Shown in pieces: positions 50,107 through 59,111 of a stretch of 64,000 nt of DNA. Both the position numbers and the translations under genes were made by a program. Under the pieces are notes generated by a model. It was given only the letters and a program-made list of their open reading frames with translations, was not told the origin of the DNA and made no database searches. Each line of letters opens with the position of its first letter. Position 1 is the stretch's first letter. The DNA is taken from NCBI RefSeq assembly GCF_048269565.1, contig NZ_JBLXIK010000007.1, forward strand, positions 76,106-140,105, written 5' to 3'. The DNA comes from Maricaulis sp048269565 (GTDB lineage Bacteria > Pseudomonadota > Alphaproteobacteria > Caulobacterales > Maricaulaceae).

Positions 50107-50868
50107 ATGCCGGATGTTCTCAAACTGATTGTGATGGTGTTCGTCGTCGCCTGCGAGGAACCCGGTGCCGCCTTCGAAAGCGGTGAGACGGGGCAGGTCA
50201 TGGCCGTATCCGGCCCCCTCAGCCTGGCGCTGCAGACCGGCGAAGGCCCGCTCGAAGTCCGGCTGGCCGAACTGGATGCGCCCGATCCGGAGGCCGGCCG
50301 GGCCTGGTTGCAGGGCCATCTGGACGGCCGGGAGGTCCGGCTGCGTTATGACGGGTTGCAACGCGACCGCTATGACCGCGCCATTGCCCAGGCCTATCTG
50401 GCCGGGGCGGGCGAGGACGTCTGGGTGCAGGCGGCGATGGTCTCGGCCGGACTGGCGCGGGTGCTCAGCCATCCGGGCAATCGCGGCGCTGCCCTGTCAT
50501 TGCTGACGCTCGAGGCCGAGGCGCGCGCCGGCGGCATCGGGCTGTGGGCCGATCCGGCCTTCCAGGTCCGCGATACCGACCCGGACCGGCTGGCCCAGGA
50601 TATCGGCACCGTCCAGCTGGTCGAAGGGCGGGTTCTGGAAGTCACCCGGCTGCGCTCGGGCCGGACCTATGTCAATTTCGGGCTCGACTATCGCACCGAC
50701 TTCACCGTGCTGATCGAGGCCGACGATGAGGCGGCGTTCGAGGCCGCGGACCAGACACTTGCCGATCTGGCGGGGCAGCGCATCCGGGTGCGCGGCTGGC
50801 TGGAGGCGGAGAATGGCCCGATGATGCGGATCGATCATCCCGAACGGATCGAATGGCTTGGCGACTAG
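50107..50868 (+). CDS. Thermonuclease-like (SNase fold) protein
   Basis: 253-residue protein with a staphylococcal-nuclease-like domain: LEVRLAELDAPDPEAGR (about residue 49), DRYDRAIAQAYLAGAGEDVW, VSAGLARVLSHPG and EARAGGIGLWADP. The catalytic arginine-containing blocks are partly kept. The N-terminus (KLIVMVFVVAC) might be a lipoprotein or export signal. A further OB-like C-terminal part (about residues 160-250, with GRTYVNFGLDYRTDFTV) follows. Whether it cuts nucleic acid is open. Confidence 0.8.
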   Translation: MPDVLKLIVMVFVVACEEPGAAFESGETGQVMAVSGPLSLALQTGEGPLEVRLAELDAPDPEAGRAWLQGHLDGREVRLRYDGLQRDRYDRAIAQAYLAGAGEDVWVQAAMVSAGLARVLSHPGNRGAALSLLTLEAEARAGGIGLWADPAFQVRDTDPDRLAQDIGTVQLVEGRVLEVTRLRSGRTYVNFGLDYRTDFTVLIEADDEAAFEAADQTLADLAGQRIRVRGWLEAENGPMMRIDHPERIEWLGD

Positions 50869-51059
50869 ACTGACCGGTCCGGCGGCATTTCCGCTTCGCG
50901 GCACGTTGTCTCTGCAGCACGTCAGGGCCGCTGCCGGTGACGGCACCTCCCAAAGGCATTCCGCCGGGCGGCCCGCCGTGTGGGTGATTGCCCGGCCATG
51001 CGCCCTGATCGCACGTCTGGGCTGGCCCCGTTGCCAGGCCGGGCCATGCCGAACCTTGA

Positions 51060-51123
51060 CCATAGCGAAACGCAGCCATAGCGAAACGCAGCCACAGCGA
51101 AACGCAGCCACAGTGAAACCGGG
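51060..51123 (+). repeat. Four-copy 16-bp tandem repeat
   Basis: Unit CCATAGCGAAACGCAG: copies 1-2 identical, copy 3 has one change, copy 4 is degenerate. It lies in a 410-bp gap (50869-51278) that otherwise holds only the carD terminator. Confidence 0.85.
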
Positions 51124-51168
51124 ACCGGAATGAGATTTGGCCCTGGCGAAGCTGGCTCGGCCCGAACG

Positions 51169-51195
51169 AAAAACGCCCGGCGCGGGGCCGGGCGT
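51169..51195 (-). terminator. Rho-independent terminator of the carD operon
   Basis: On the minus strand, a 9-bp stem ACGCCCGGC/GCCGGGCGT (5-nt loop) is followed by a run of Ts (A run at 51169-51173 on the plus strand). It lies 84 bp after the carD stop. Confidence 0.85.
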
Positions 51196-51278
51196 CTTCA
51201 GCTTGTGTCTGCAGGCTTTGTCGGCACGCCTCGTCAGCAGGATCTGCCTGCCGGCGCGGCTGTGCCTGTTCGCGAAGC

Positions 51279-51797
51279 CTAGGCGGCTTTCTTGATCAGG
51301 GAGGCCGAGAGCAGATCGCGCGCCTTTTCGTGCTCGATATTCTCGACGGCAGCCAGTTCGCGCACCATGCGGTCGACAGCGGATTCATACAGCTGGCGTT
51401 CCGAATAGGACTGTTCCGGCTGGTCCTCGGCGCGGTGCAGGTCGCGAACCACTTCGGCAATCATGATCAGATCGCCGGAATTGATCTTGGCTTCATATTC
51501 CTGGGCGCGACGGCTCCACATGGTGCGCTTGACCCGGGCCTTGCCCTTGAGGGTTTTCAGCGCGTCCTTGACGATGCGGTCGCTGGAAAGCGGGCGCATG
51601 CCGGAGACATCGGCTTTTGCGGTTGGCACCCGCAGGGTCATTTTGTCTTGCTCGAAGGTCACGACGTACACTTCGATATCGAAACCTGCGACCGAATCTT
51701 TCTCAACGCCGGATACCTGGCCAACACCGTGAGCCGGGTACACAATGAAATCGCCTTGTTTGAAAGATCTGTTGTCGTTGGCGGTTTTCTTCGTCAT
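51279..51797 (-). CDS. CarD family transcription regulator (CdnL)
   Basis: 172-residue CarD/CdnL protein, which binds RNA polymerase beta and stabilises open complexes at rRNA and growth promoters. Its N-terminal RNAP-interaction domain starts FKQGDFIVYPAHGVGQVSGV (about residue 12). The C-terminal helical part includes MWSRRAQEYEAKINSGDLIM. The start at 51797 is chosen; the open frame continues upstream to 51968 with no homology. fdxA lies 235 bp upstream. Confidence 0.93.
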   Translation of the reverse strand: MTKKTANDNRSFKQGDFIVYPAHGVGQVSGVEKDSVAGFDIEVYVVTFEQDKMTLRVPTAKADVSGMRPLSSDRIVKDALKTLKGKARVKRTMWSRRAQEYEAKINSGDLIMIAEVVRDLHRAEDQPEQSYSERQLYESAVDRMVRELAAVENIEHEKARDLLSASLIKKAA

Positions 51798-51968
51798 TGA
51801 TACACTTTCGCTAGGCTCTTCCCGCGGTGGTCTACAGCTGATCGGGTACAAAAGATTGCCGTGCGTTCTCAAAGAAGTTCCGGCACCCATCCGGCTTCGA
51901 GATCGGCAAGATTTGTGTGCAAACCACCACGCAGAAAAGCGGGCCGCGCCAGACGCGCTGCCCATCAA

Positions 51969-51986
51969 TGTGACTTACATATCACA
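51969..51986. promoter_or_regulatory. TGTGA-N8-TCACA dyad upstream of carD
   Basis: Perfect 5-bp arms matching CRP half-sites, but with 8 rather than 6 bases between them. It is in the carD upstream region. A CRP/FNR-type site is possible but the spacing argues against it. Confidence 0.3.
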
Positions 51987-52031
51987 AAAATACATGAAAT
52001 TCAAACGCCGGCGCGGGCTGGCAGGCCGGAT

Positions 52032-52373
52032 TCAGTCGCCGGATCCGGGTTTTTCCGAGAAATACTTTTCATACTTTCCGGATTCTTCCGCCATCGCATC
52101 GGCGTCCGCCGGCGCGTCCTTGCGAATGGTGATGTTTGGCCAGGTCTCGGCAAACTTCGAATTGATTGCCAGCCACTTCCCGTCCGGGTCATCCTCGGTA
52201 TCGGGCTTGATCGCCTCCACCGGGCATTCCGGTTCGCAGACGCCGCAATCAATGCATTCATCGGGATGGATGACGAGAAAATTTTCGCCCTCGTAGAAAC
52301 AGTCCACGGGGCAGACTTCGACGCAATCGGTGTATTTGCAGCGTACGCAAGCGTCAGTGACAATATAGGTCAT
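52032..52373 (-). CDS. fdxA: 7Fe-type ferredoxin FdxA
   Basis: 113-residue seven-iron ferredoxin. The cysteine clusters are ACVRCKYTDCVEVCPVDC and CIDCGVCEPECPVEAI, exactly as in FdxA, and the C-terminal acidic helix follows. It carries electrons in redox metabolism. Gene order fdxA-carD is conserved in Caulobacter-like bacteria. Confidence 0.96.
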   Translation of the reverse strand: MTYIVTDACVRCKYTDCVEVCPVDCFYEGENFLVIHPDECIDCGVCEPECPVEAIKPDTEDDPDGKWLAINSKFAETWPNITIRKDAPADADAMAEESGKYEKYFSEKPGSGD

Positions 52374-52435
52374 GGCTACCGGTCATGCAGGAGATTGGCG
52401 GGTCTGGCCGGACATGGGCTGCCGGCCCGATTTTG

Positions 52436-52885
52436 TCAACGGTGGCGGACCCTGGCTTCCGCACGTGCGCGGGCAAAGACCCGCTCGCGATCATCGATGC
52501 CGAGCAGCGGCGCGACACGGCGGACAAAGGCATCCTCGAAGGGGGATTTCTCGCCATCGGCCAGGCTGACCATCCACAGCTGCTCGATCAGGGCGACCCG
52601 GTCCTGCTCGGTAAGACAGGATTTCACCACCTTGGTGAAGCGGTGATGGTCGACGGCGGCCTCGGCCAGCTCCTCGGCCTGGTCCAGCACACGCTCAACG
52701 GCCTGCGCATCAAGCTGGAAGGCGGCGGCGAGGATTTCCCTGATCTGGTCCTGTTCGCAATCGGCGTAGATGCCGTCGGCCAGCGCCGCTTCCACCAGCA
52801 GGGTGGTGGCGGCGACATGCGGGTCGAGCTCCGGCCGCGGCACCGCTGGCGTGCTGGCCAGCATCTGTTTCAACTTGTCAAACAT
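52436..52885 (-). CDS. TerB-like protein
   Basis: 149-residue TerB/tellurite-resistance-type helical protein: AATTLLVEAALADGIYADCE (about residues 27-46), DQIREILAAAF and QLWMVSLADGEKSPFEDAFV. The two acidic clusters DGIYADCE and DGEKSPFED are the metal-site-like pair of TerB/DjlA proteins. It is inserted between the S4 and fdxA genes, 14 bp after the S4 stop. Its role is unknown. Confidence 0.82.
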   Translation of the reverse strand: MFDKLKQMLASTPAVPRPELDPHVAATTLLVEAALADGIYADCEQDQIREILAAAFQLDAQAVERVLDQAEELAEAAVDHHRFTKVVKSCLTEQDRVALIEQLWMVSLADGEKSPFEDAFVRRVAPLLGIDDRERVFARARAEARVRHR

Positions 52886-52899
52886 GTCCGGGCTCCCGG

Positions 52900-53229
52900 C
52901 TATTGCGGACTGGTGCCGGTATCGGTGTGCTCCCGGTCCGGCAGGGAATACAGCGCCTGGGCCTGCGTCGCTGTGCCGCGCCGCCGGGCCAGTGCCAGAA
53001 TGGTGAGGCAGACAATCGAACCATTTCTGGGCAGCGTCAATGTATCGCCTGCGCGCACCAGCGCGGACGGCTTGGAGAGCCGCCGCGTCAGGCCGTTGGC
53101 GGTCAGGCGGATCCGCCCCTTGGCGACCATCGCCGTGGCCAGCGTGCGGGTCTTGAAGATCCGCGCATGCCAGAGCCACAGATCGATGCGCTGCGCCTCA
53201 TCGGCTTGCGTCTCGCGCGCCGCACTCAT
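52900..53229 (-). CDS. S4-domain RNA-binding protein
   Basis: 109-residue protein of the S4/Hsp15 family. IDLWLWHARIFKTRTLATAM (about residue 16) and GRIRLTANGLTRRLSKPSAL hold the RNA-binding S4 fold. The C-terminus is Arg/Gly-rich. Similar proteins rescue or bind 50S subunits. It overlaps the helicase by 4 bp. Confidence 0.88.
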   Translation of the reverse strand: MSAARETQADEAQRIDLWLWHARIFKTRTLATAMVAKGRIRLTANGLTRRLSKPSALVRAGDTLTLPRNGSIVCLTILALARRRGTATQAQALYSLPDREHTDTGTSPQ

Positions 53230-55844
53230 TGCCCGGCCGCCTTGCGCGCGGGGCGCCGCCGCTTGCGCCGCCGGTCACCATTGGCCTTGCGGGCCGGCGG
53301 GGCCGGCGGGGCAAGGTTCAGCGCGGCCAGGGCCGAGAAGGGATTGTCGAGATCGACCGGCACGGGTGTAGCCGCTGCGGGCAAGGCCGGGCGCGGCGGA
53401 CGCCGGCGGCGGGTCCAGACTTCTTCGGCATCGGCTGGCGGCGTCTTGCCCTTTTGCAGCCGCCGGTAATCGAGCGCCGACAGGACACCACGCAGATCCT
53501 CGACGCTGCAGCCGAGCAGGGCGGTCATGTCTGGCGTCAGGGTGAATTGTCCCTTGCCGCGCGCCGTGCGGGCATCGCGGATGATGTCGGCCAGCCGCTC
53601 GAGAATATCGAAGCGGACGGCCCGCGGGCCGCAGGGCTGGAAGCCGATGGCGATATGGTCGGCGGCCGAGCGGCTCTTGTCACGGGGCAGGGAGGTCAGT
53701 CCCGGTGCCGGCCGCCAGGCCGGGCGGCGATCGCCGGCATGGACAGCGCGCAGGAGGGCGTTGAGCCGGGCGGCGGCGGGTTTGATCAGGGCCGGCATAT
53801 AGATCATGTGTTCGCCGATCTGGACGCCCAGCGAGCGCAGGGCGCGCCGCTCCGCTGGCGACAGCGCCTGGATCTCCGTGCCGGCTTCGGTTCTGGCCAG
53901 CGCTCCGCCCGCTTCGAACATGCGCCAGGCGATGCCGCTGGCCAGTCCGGCCAGACTGTCGCCATTGGCGCCGTCGCGAAGCTTGAGCAGCGGCGCCAGA
54001 CGCGTCTGCGCCAGCTGGCTGACCAGGCGTTCGAGATGCGAGCGGGCGCGGGCCCGGGCTTCGGCGGCGCCGATCTCGGCGCCGATCAGCGCCACGGCCG
54101 GCCGCAGCGGTTCCGGACCGGCGGTGAGCCTGGCCACGGCCTCGCCCTGCCAGCCGATGCTGCCGTCCTCGCCGAACACGATATCGCCGATCTCCACCCG
54201 GGCGAGGGCGCCGAGCCGGCGATTGACCTCCGGCTTCAGCGCCTCGATCGCGGCCGAGCGCAGCGCCCGCGCTGCCAGTTCGCGGCCCTGGGCATCGGGC
54301 TTGAAGGCCAGCCCGGCCAGGCGGCCGACATAATGACCCTCGACCGTCACCTCGCCCTCGGGCGAGACGCCGGCGAGCAGTTCGCGCTCGTCGCGCAGGC
54401 CTTTCATCAGGGCACCGGTACGGCGATCGACAAAGCGCTGCATCAGCTTTTCGTGCAGGGCGTCGGACAGCGCGTCCTCGATCTCGCGCGTGCGTTCCTG
54501 CCATTGCTCCGGATCGGCGGTCCAGTCGGGGCGATGGGCGGCATAGGCCCAGGTGCGCACATGGGTCAGGCGCGCCGCGAGGACATCGACCTCGCCATCG
54601 GTGCGGTCGAGGCGCTGCAGATGGCCATGGAGCCAGTCATCGGGCAGATGGCCGGCCGGGCCGGTCAGGTGCAGGAAAATGGTCCGCACCAGGCTGGCAT
54701 GGGCATCAAGCGTCGCCTTGCGGAAATCGGGCAAGCGGCAGGCATCCCACAGCCGCCGCACGCCGGCCATCGAGGCGGTGCGGTCGCGAATGTCCGGGTC
54801 GGTGGCGAGCAGGGCCAGGGTGCGCTCGTCGATCGCTTCGCGCGCCCGCTCCAGCGCCGGATGGTCGGGCGGTTCGGCCAGCGAGACCAGGAGATTGTCG
54901 AGCGAGCGCTCGTCGAGATCGGGATTGCGCCATTGCAGCTTGGTGACCGGCGCGAACTGGTGATTTTCGATCCGGCGCACCAGATCGGGCTCGAAGGGGG
55001 CGCAATCGGCGGTTTCGCCGAACGTGCCGTCATTGCGGAACCGCCCGGCACGGCCGGCGATCTGGGCCAGCTCGGCGGCATTGAGACGGCGGCGCTTGCG
55101 GCCGTCGAATTTGCGGCTTTCGGCGAAGGCGACATGGTCGACATCCATGTTCAGCCCCATGCCGATGGCATCGGTGGCGACGAGGAAATCGACCTCGCCG
55201 GACTGGTAGAGCTCGACCTGGGCATTGCGGGTGCGTGGCGACAGACCGCCCATCACCACCGCCGCACCACCGCGCCGGCGCCGCATCAGTTCGGCGATCG
55301 CGTAGACGGACTCGGCCGAGAAGGCGACGATCGCCGAGCGCCGCGGCAGGCGCGTCAGTTTCGCCGGTCCGGTATAGGTCAGTTGGGAGAATCGCTCGCG
55401 CGTCTCGATCTGGGCTGACGGCACCAGCTCGCGGATCAACGGCCCCATCGTGGCGGCACCGAGCAGCATGGTTTCTTGGCTACCCCGGCAATACAGCATG
55501 CGGTCGGTGAAGACGTGGCCGCGTTCCGGATCGGCGGCGAGCTGGACCTCGTCAATGGCGATGAAGGCGACATTGAGATTGAGCGGCATCGCCTCGGCGG
55601 TGCAGATGAAATAGCGCGCCGATTTCGGCACGATTTTCTCTTCGCCGGTGACCAGGGCGACGGCGGCGGCACCCTTGGCGCGCACGACACGGTCATAGAC
55701 CTCGCGCGCCAGCAATCGCAGCGGCAGACCGATCATGCCCGACGAACGGCCGAGCATGCGCTCGACCGCCAGATGCGTCTTGCCGGTATTGGTCGGTCCG
55801 AGGGCAGCCGTGATCTGGCTGTCCGTGTCGCGCTGCGTGGTCAC
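53226..55844 (-). CDS. Suv3-like helicase-related protein
   Basis: 872-residue SF2 helicase. Walker A is GPTNTGKT (residues 16-23), motif II is AIDEVQLA (about residue 105), motif VI is QIAGRAGRF (about residue 272). A Suv3-type C-terminal region is followed by a basic tail rich in Arg/Ala/Pro. It probably unwinds RNA. The GTG start at 55844 is preferred, with GGGAG upstream; the frame continues to 55982. Its neighbours S4, fdxA and carD match the usual alphaproteobacterial block. Confidence 0.92.
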   Translation of the reverse strand: MTTQRDTDSQITAALGPTNTGKTHLAVERMLGRSSGMIGLPLRLLAREVYDRVVRAKGAAAVALVTGEEKIVPKSARYFICTAEAMPLNLNVAFIAIDEVQLAADPERGHVFTDRMLYCRGSQETMLLGAATMGPLIRELVPSAQIETRERFSQLTYTGPAKLTRLPRRSAIVAFSAESVYAIAELMRRRRGGAAVVMGGLSPRTRNAQVELYQSGEVDFLVATDAIGMGLNMDVDHVAFAESRKFDGRKRRRLNAAELAQIAGRAGRFRNDGTFGETADCAPFEPDLVRRIENHQFAPVTKLQWRNPDLDERSLDNLLVSLAEPPDHPALERAREAIDERTLALLATDPDIRDRTASMAGVRRLWDACRLPDFRKATLDAHASLVRTIFLHLTGPAGHLPDDWLHGHLQRLDRTDGEVDVLAARLTHVRTWAYAAHRPDWTADPEQWQERTREIEDALSDALHEKLMQRFVDRRTGALMKGLRDERELLAGVSPEGEVTVEGHYVGRLAGLAFKPDAQGRELAARALRSAAIEALKPEVNRRLGALARVEIGDIVFGEDGSIGWQGEAVARLTAGPEPLRPAVALIGAEIGAAEARARARSHLERLVSQLAQTRLAPLLKLRDGANGDSLAGLASGIAWRMFEAGGALARTEAGTEIQALSPAERRALRSLGVQIGEHMIYMPALIKPAAARLNALLRAVHAGDRRPAWRPAPGLTSLPRDKSRSAADHIAIGFQPCGPRAVRFDILERLADIIRDARTARGKGQFTLTPDMTALLGCSVEDLRGVLSALDYRRLQKGKTPPADAEEVWTRRRRPPRPALPAAATPVPVDLDNPFSALAALNLAPPAPPARKANGDRRRKRRRPARKAAGQ

Positions 55845-55929
55845 GCCGCTCTCCCGTTCAGCTCGATTGATTCCGTTGAACCCGGAAATCCTAGGCCACC
55901 CGGCAGGTACAGACGAGTGGCGGGAGCGG

Positions 55930-56751
55930 TCAGTAGGTCTCCATCGAGCGGGCCGTGACAGTGACGCCGCCAAATCCGGCATTGGTGCGGATCTTCACCG
56001 GAACGTAGAACTCGCCGCCATTGACCGGGGCAAGCCAGAAGTCGATCGGTTCGGCGATATCATCGGCGGAGGGGAATTCATCGGCCTCATAGCCGGAAAT
56101 CGGCTCGTAATAGGCGCGGCAGACCAGCGCCTCGCCGCTCCAGGCGCGGGTGCGCACATCCCTGAGACCGCCATCCTCGAAGCGCAGATTATAACGGGCG
56201 CGGCCATCAAAGACCGGCAGGCGGCCATCGCAATGCGAGCTTCCCGACGATACGGCACCGAGCCCCATGGCGAGCAGGGTCGAAATCGGGTCCCGGGCAC
56301 CGATCCGGTCCGCGTCGGAGGCGGCGGGTTCGCCCATATTGCCGAAGGGTGGATTGACGTCGGGCATGGCGACGCCGTCGGGGAAGTCGATCCCGACAAT
56401 GCGATTCTTCGAGCTGGCGTGATTGAGATGGCTGTAGCGATAGGGCTGCAGCTCGGCGCCATCGCGATAACCGCTCACCCCGGCCTCGATATCGGCATCG
56501 GTGAAAAGTGCGGCCAGACCCGCGGCGGTGAAGCGTGCGGCCGCCTGATAGGTGTCATCGGCAAACTCGCTGTTGATGCTGATATCGGCGACCTGAAAGA
56601 TCAGGACCGAGCCGGAATACTGCACCGTCACACCATGTGTGCCGGCGGGCGGGGCGGCCGACGATATATCAGCCGCGTCATCGGCATTGCCGACGCTGCC
56701 GGAGAGAACCAGACCCAGCGCCGCAGCGCCTGCTAACCACACATGTTTCAC
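55930..56751 (-). CDS. DUF3108 exported protein
   Basis: 273-residue secreted protein. The signal peptide is MKHVWLAGAAALGLVLSGSV. The DUF3108 pattern includes YQAAARFTAAGLAALFTDAD, YRYSHLNHASSKNRIVGIDF, FDGRARYNLRFEDGG and FWLAPVNGGEFYVPVKIRTN. Role unknown; commonly divergent from rpmB in alphaproteobacteria, as here. Confidence 0.87.
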   Translation of the reverse strand: MKHVWLAGAAALGLVLSGSVGNADDAADISSAAPPAGTHGVTVQYSGSVLIFQVADISINSEFADDTYQAAARFTAAGLAALFTDADIEAGVSGYRDGAELQPYRYSHLNHASSKNRIVGIDFPDGVAMPDVNPPFGNMGEPAASDADRIGARDPISTLLAMGLGAVSSGSSHCDGRLPVFDGRARYNLRFEDGGLRDVRTRAWSGEALVCRAYYEPISGYEADEFPSADDIAEPIDFWLAPVNGGEFYVPVKIRTNAGFGGVTVTARSMETY

Positions 56752-56937
56752 GCCCTGTACTCCTTGTCGTGGACCGGGAGGTCCGAATTGACGGCTTCAT
56801 ACTGCAATAATATACCCAAACCCACTGCAAGATGAACGCCGCAAGCTTGACGAGGCGACCCGCCTCCTCTATCTCGCCCGCTCCCACTCTGGTCGCAAGG
56901 CCCGAGCGAAAGTTTTTATTTTTGGAAAGGTGCGACT

Positions 56938-57243
56938 ATGGCGCGTCGCTGCGAACTGACTGGTACGGGTGTTATGTCCGGGAATAATGTTTCCCACGCG
57001 ATGAACAAGTCCCGCCGTCGCTTTCTGCCGAATCTGTGCGATGTGACCCTTGCTTCCGAGAAGCTGGGCCGCAATTTCAAGCTCCGCATTGCCGCCAAGG
57101 CACTGCGCAGCGTTGATCATGTGGGCGGGCTCGATGCCTTCCTGCTCAAGGCCCGTGACGAGAAATTGTCCGACAAGGCCCTGAAGATCAAACGCGCCCT
57201 GAAAAAGGCCTCTGCCGCTCCCGAGGCGACAGCGGAAGCCTGA
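56938..57243 (+). CDS. rpmB: 50S ribosomal protein L28
   Basis: 101-residue L28. The conserved MARRCELTGTGVMSGNNVSH, NKSRRRFLPNLCDVTLASEK and LRIAAKALRSVDHVGGLDAF are visible. C-terminus is Ala-rich. Divergent from the DUF3108 gene, and followed by a strong hairpin. Confidence 0.97.
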   Translation: MARRCELTGTGVMSGNNVSHAMNKSRRRFLPNLCDVTLASEKLGRNFKLRIAAKALRSVDHVGGLDAFLLKARDEKLSDKALKIKRALKKASAAPEATAEA

Positions 57244-57266
57244 TCCGGCTCTCTTCGTTATTGTGC

Positions 57267-57294
57267 CAACGCCCGTTGCTTGCAGCGGGCGTTG
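57267..57294 (+). terminator. Hairpin downstream of rpmB
   Basis: CAACGCCCG (57267-57275) pairs with CGGGCGTTG (57286-57294); 10-nt loop. Only weak T content follows, so likely but not certain. Confidence 0.7.
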
Positions 57295-57347
57295 TCGTAT
57301 GCGCCCGACAAGGTTAGCTTGCGCCCCACAAAGCGGGGGAGGCTGAT

Positions 57348-59111
57348 ATGCGCGCGATGAAATTCCTGATGCCCTTTTGCCTGTGGGCGCTTGCCGCCTG
57401 CGGCGCGCCATCCGGCGAAACAGCCGTGCCGGCCCCCGATGAGGCCGCGCTCGACCAGGCCGCCGATGGCGCCATGCCGGCCGCCGATCTGGTGTTCTGG
57501 GGCGGCGATATCTACACCGCCAACGACAATCAGCCCCGCGTGCAGGCCGTGGCCGTGCAGGGCGGCCGCATCGTCTTTGCCGGCCCCGAGGCCGGCGCCG
57601 GGATCTGGATCGGCGCGGACACCCGCGTGATCGATCTCAATGGCGGCGCGATGTATCCCGGCTTCACTGACAGCCATGTGCATGTGCTCGGCGTCGGGTC
57701 GCGCGAGCGCACGCTCAATCTTGAGGATGTCACCTCGATCGCCGACCTGCAGGCGCGAATCGCTGCCGCGACCGCAGAGCTGGAACCGGGCAGCGTGCTC
57801 TATGGCCGCGGCTGGATCGAGACTCACTGGCCCGAAGGCCGCTTCCCCAACCGTCATGATCTCGACGCGGTCGCCGCCGACTACGCAGTGATCCTGACCC
57901 GCGCCGACGGCCATGCCTCGGTCGCCAATACGCTGGCGCTAGAGCAGGCGGGCATCACGGCGGACAGTGTCGCACCGGATGGCGGCGAGATCCTGCGCGA
58001 GGCCGATGGCGAACCCGATGGCATGCTGATCGATGCGGCCCAATACGCCGTCGGTTCCCTGGTTGAGGCACCGAGCGGCAGCGTGCGCGCCGATACCTAT
58101 GCCGAGGGCGCGCAAGTCCTGGCCAGCATGGGCTGGACCGGGGCGCATGACATGTCGGTCCCCTACCAGGATGTCGAAATGATCGAAGCGCTCGGCGAAG
58201 CGGGCCGTCTGCCGATCCGCGACTATATCTCGATCAATCCGGACGGTTATGCCTGGCTCGCGACCCAGACGCCGCGCATTGCCGCCGATGGCCTGGTCAT
58301 CACCCGGGCCGTCAAAATGTATATGGACGGGGCCCTCGGCTCGCGCGGCGCGGCCTTGCTGGAGCCCTATTCCGACCGCCCTGAAAGCTCCGGCCTGCTC
58401 TTCCCCGAAGGCGATGAAATGCTCGGCGTCATGACCGAGGCCCTGCGTTCGGGCGTCCAGATCAATGTGCATGCGATCGGCGATCGCGGTAACCGGATCC
58501 TGCTCGACTGGGTCGAAGAAGCCCTCGCCAATGTACCGGCAGACGAACGCGCCCTGGCCGAGCATCGCTGGCGCGACGAACACAGCCAGATCATTGATCC
58601 GGCGGACATCCCGCGCTTCGCCGAACTCGGCGTGATCGCGTCGATGCAGCCCTCGCACGCGATCGGTGATCTTTATTTCGCGCCGGACCGTCTGGGTGAG
58701 GACCGCCTGGCCGGCGCCTATGCCTGGCAGAGCCTGCTCGATGCCGGCGCCCACATCACCGGCGGCAGCGATGCCCCGGTCGAGCGCGGTGATCCGCGGA
58801 TCGAATTCTATGCCGCGACGGCGCGCGCCTCGCTCGATGGTTTCCAGGGCGATGACTGGCATGGCGAAGAGGCACTGTCGCGCGCCGATGCGCTCAAGCT
58901 CTTCACGCTATGGCCGGCCCATGCCTCATTCCGCGAGGACGAGCTGGGCACGATCGAACAGGGCAAGCTCGCCGACTTCACGATCTTCTCGGCCGATATC
59001 ATGACCATCCCCGAGGCGGATATCCTCACCGTCGAGCCGTGGATGACCGTGGTCGATGGCGAGGTGGCGTTCGAGGCCGCTGGCGCCTTTCACCAGGGCG
59101 ATGAAGGCTAG
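57348..59111 (+). CDS. Exported amidohydrolase (YtcJ-like)
   Basis: 587-residue amidohydrolase_3-type lipoprotein (lipobox LAAC, about residue 18). Metal-binding and catalytic blocks are FTDSHVHVLGVG (about residue 104), NVHAIGDRGNRILLDWVEEA (about residue 376) and HITGGSDAPVERGDPRIEF. It likely hydrolyses an amide in the periplasm; substrate unknown. The start aligns with the signal peptide. Convergent with the esterase gene, CTAG stop. Confidence 0.87.
   Translation: MRAMKFLMPFCLWALAACGAPSGETAVPAPDEAALDQAADGAMPAADLVFWGGDIYTANDNQPRVQAVAVQGGRIVFAGPEAGAGIWIGADTRVIDLNGGAMYPGFTDSHVHVLGVGSRERTLNLEDVTSIADLQARIAAATAELEPGSVLYGRGWIETHWPEGRFPNRHDLDAVAADYAVILTRADGHASVANTLALEQAGITADSVAPDGGEILREADGEPDGMLIDAAQYAVGSLVEAPSGSVRADTYAEGAQVLASMGWTGAHDMSVPYQDVEMIEALGEAGRLPIRDYISINPDGYAWLATQTPRIAADGLVITRAVKMYMDGALGSRGAALLEPYSDRPESSGLLFPEGDEMLGVMTEALRSGVQINVHAIGDRGNRILLDWVEEALANVPADERALAEHRWRDEHSQIIDPADIPRFAELGVIASMQPSHAIGDLYFAPDRLGEDRLAGAYAWQSLLDAGAHITGGSDAPVERGDPRIEFYAATARASLDGFQGDDWHGEEALSRADALKLFTLWPAHASFREDELGTIEQGKLADFTIFSADIMTIPEADILTVEPWMTVVDGEVAFEAAGAFHQGDEG

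Noticed and set aside
51969..51986. CRP site before carD
   Set aside because: Half-sites match but the 8-base spacer differs from the 6 bases of CRP; kept only as a low-confidence feature.
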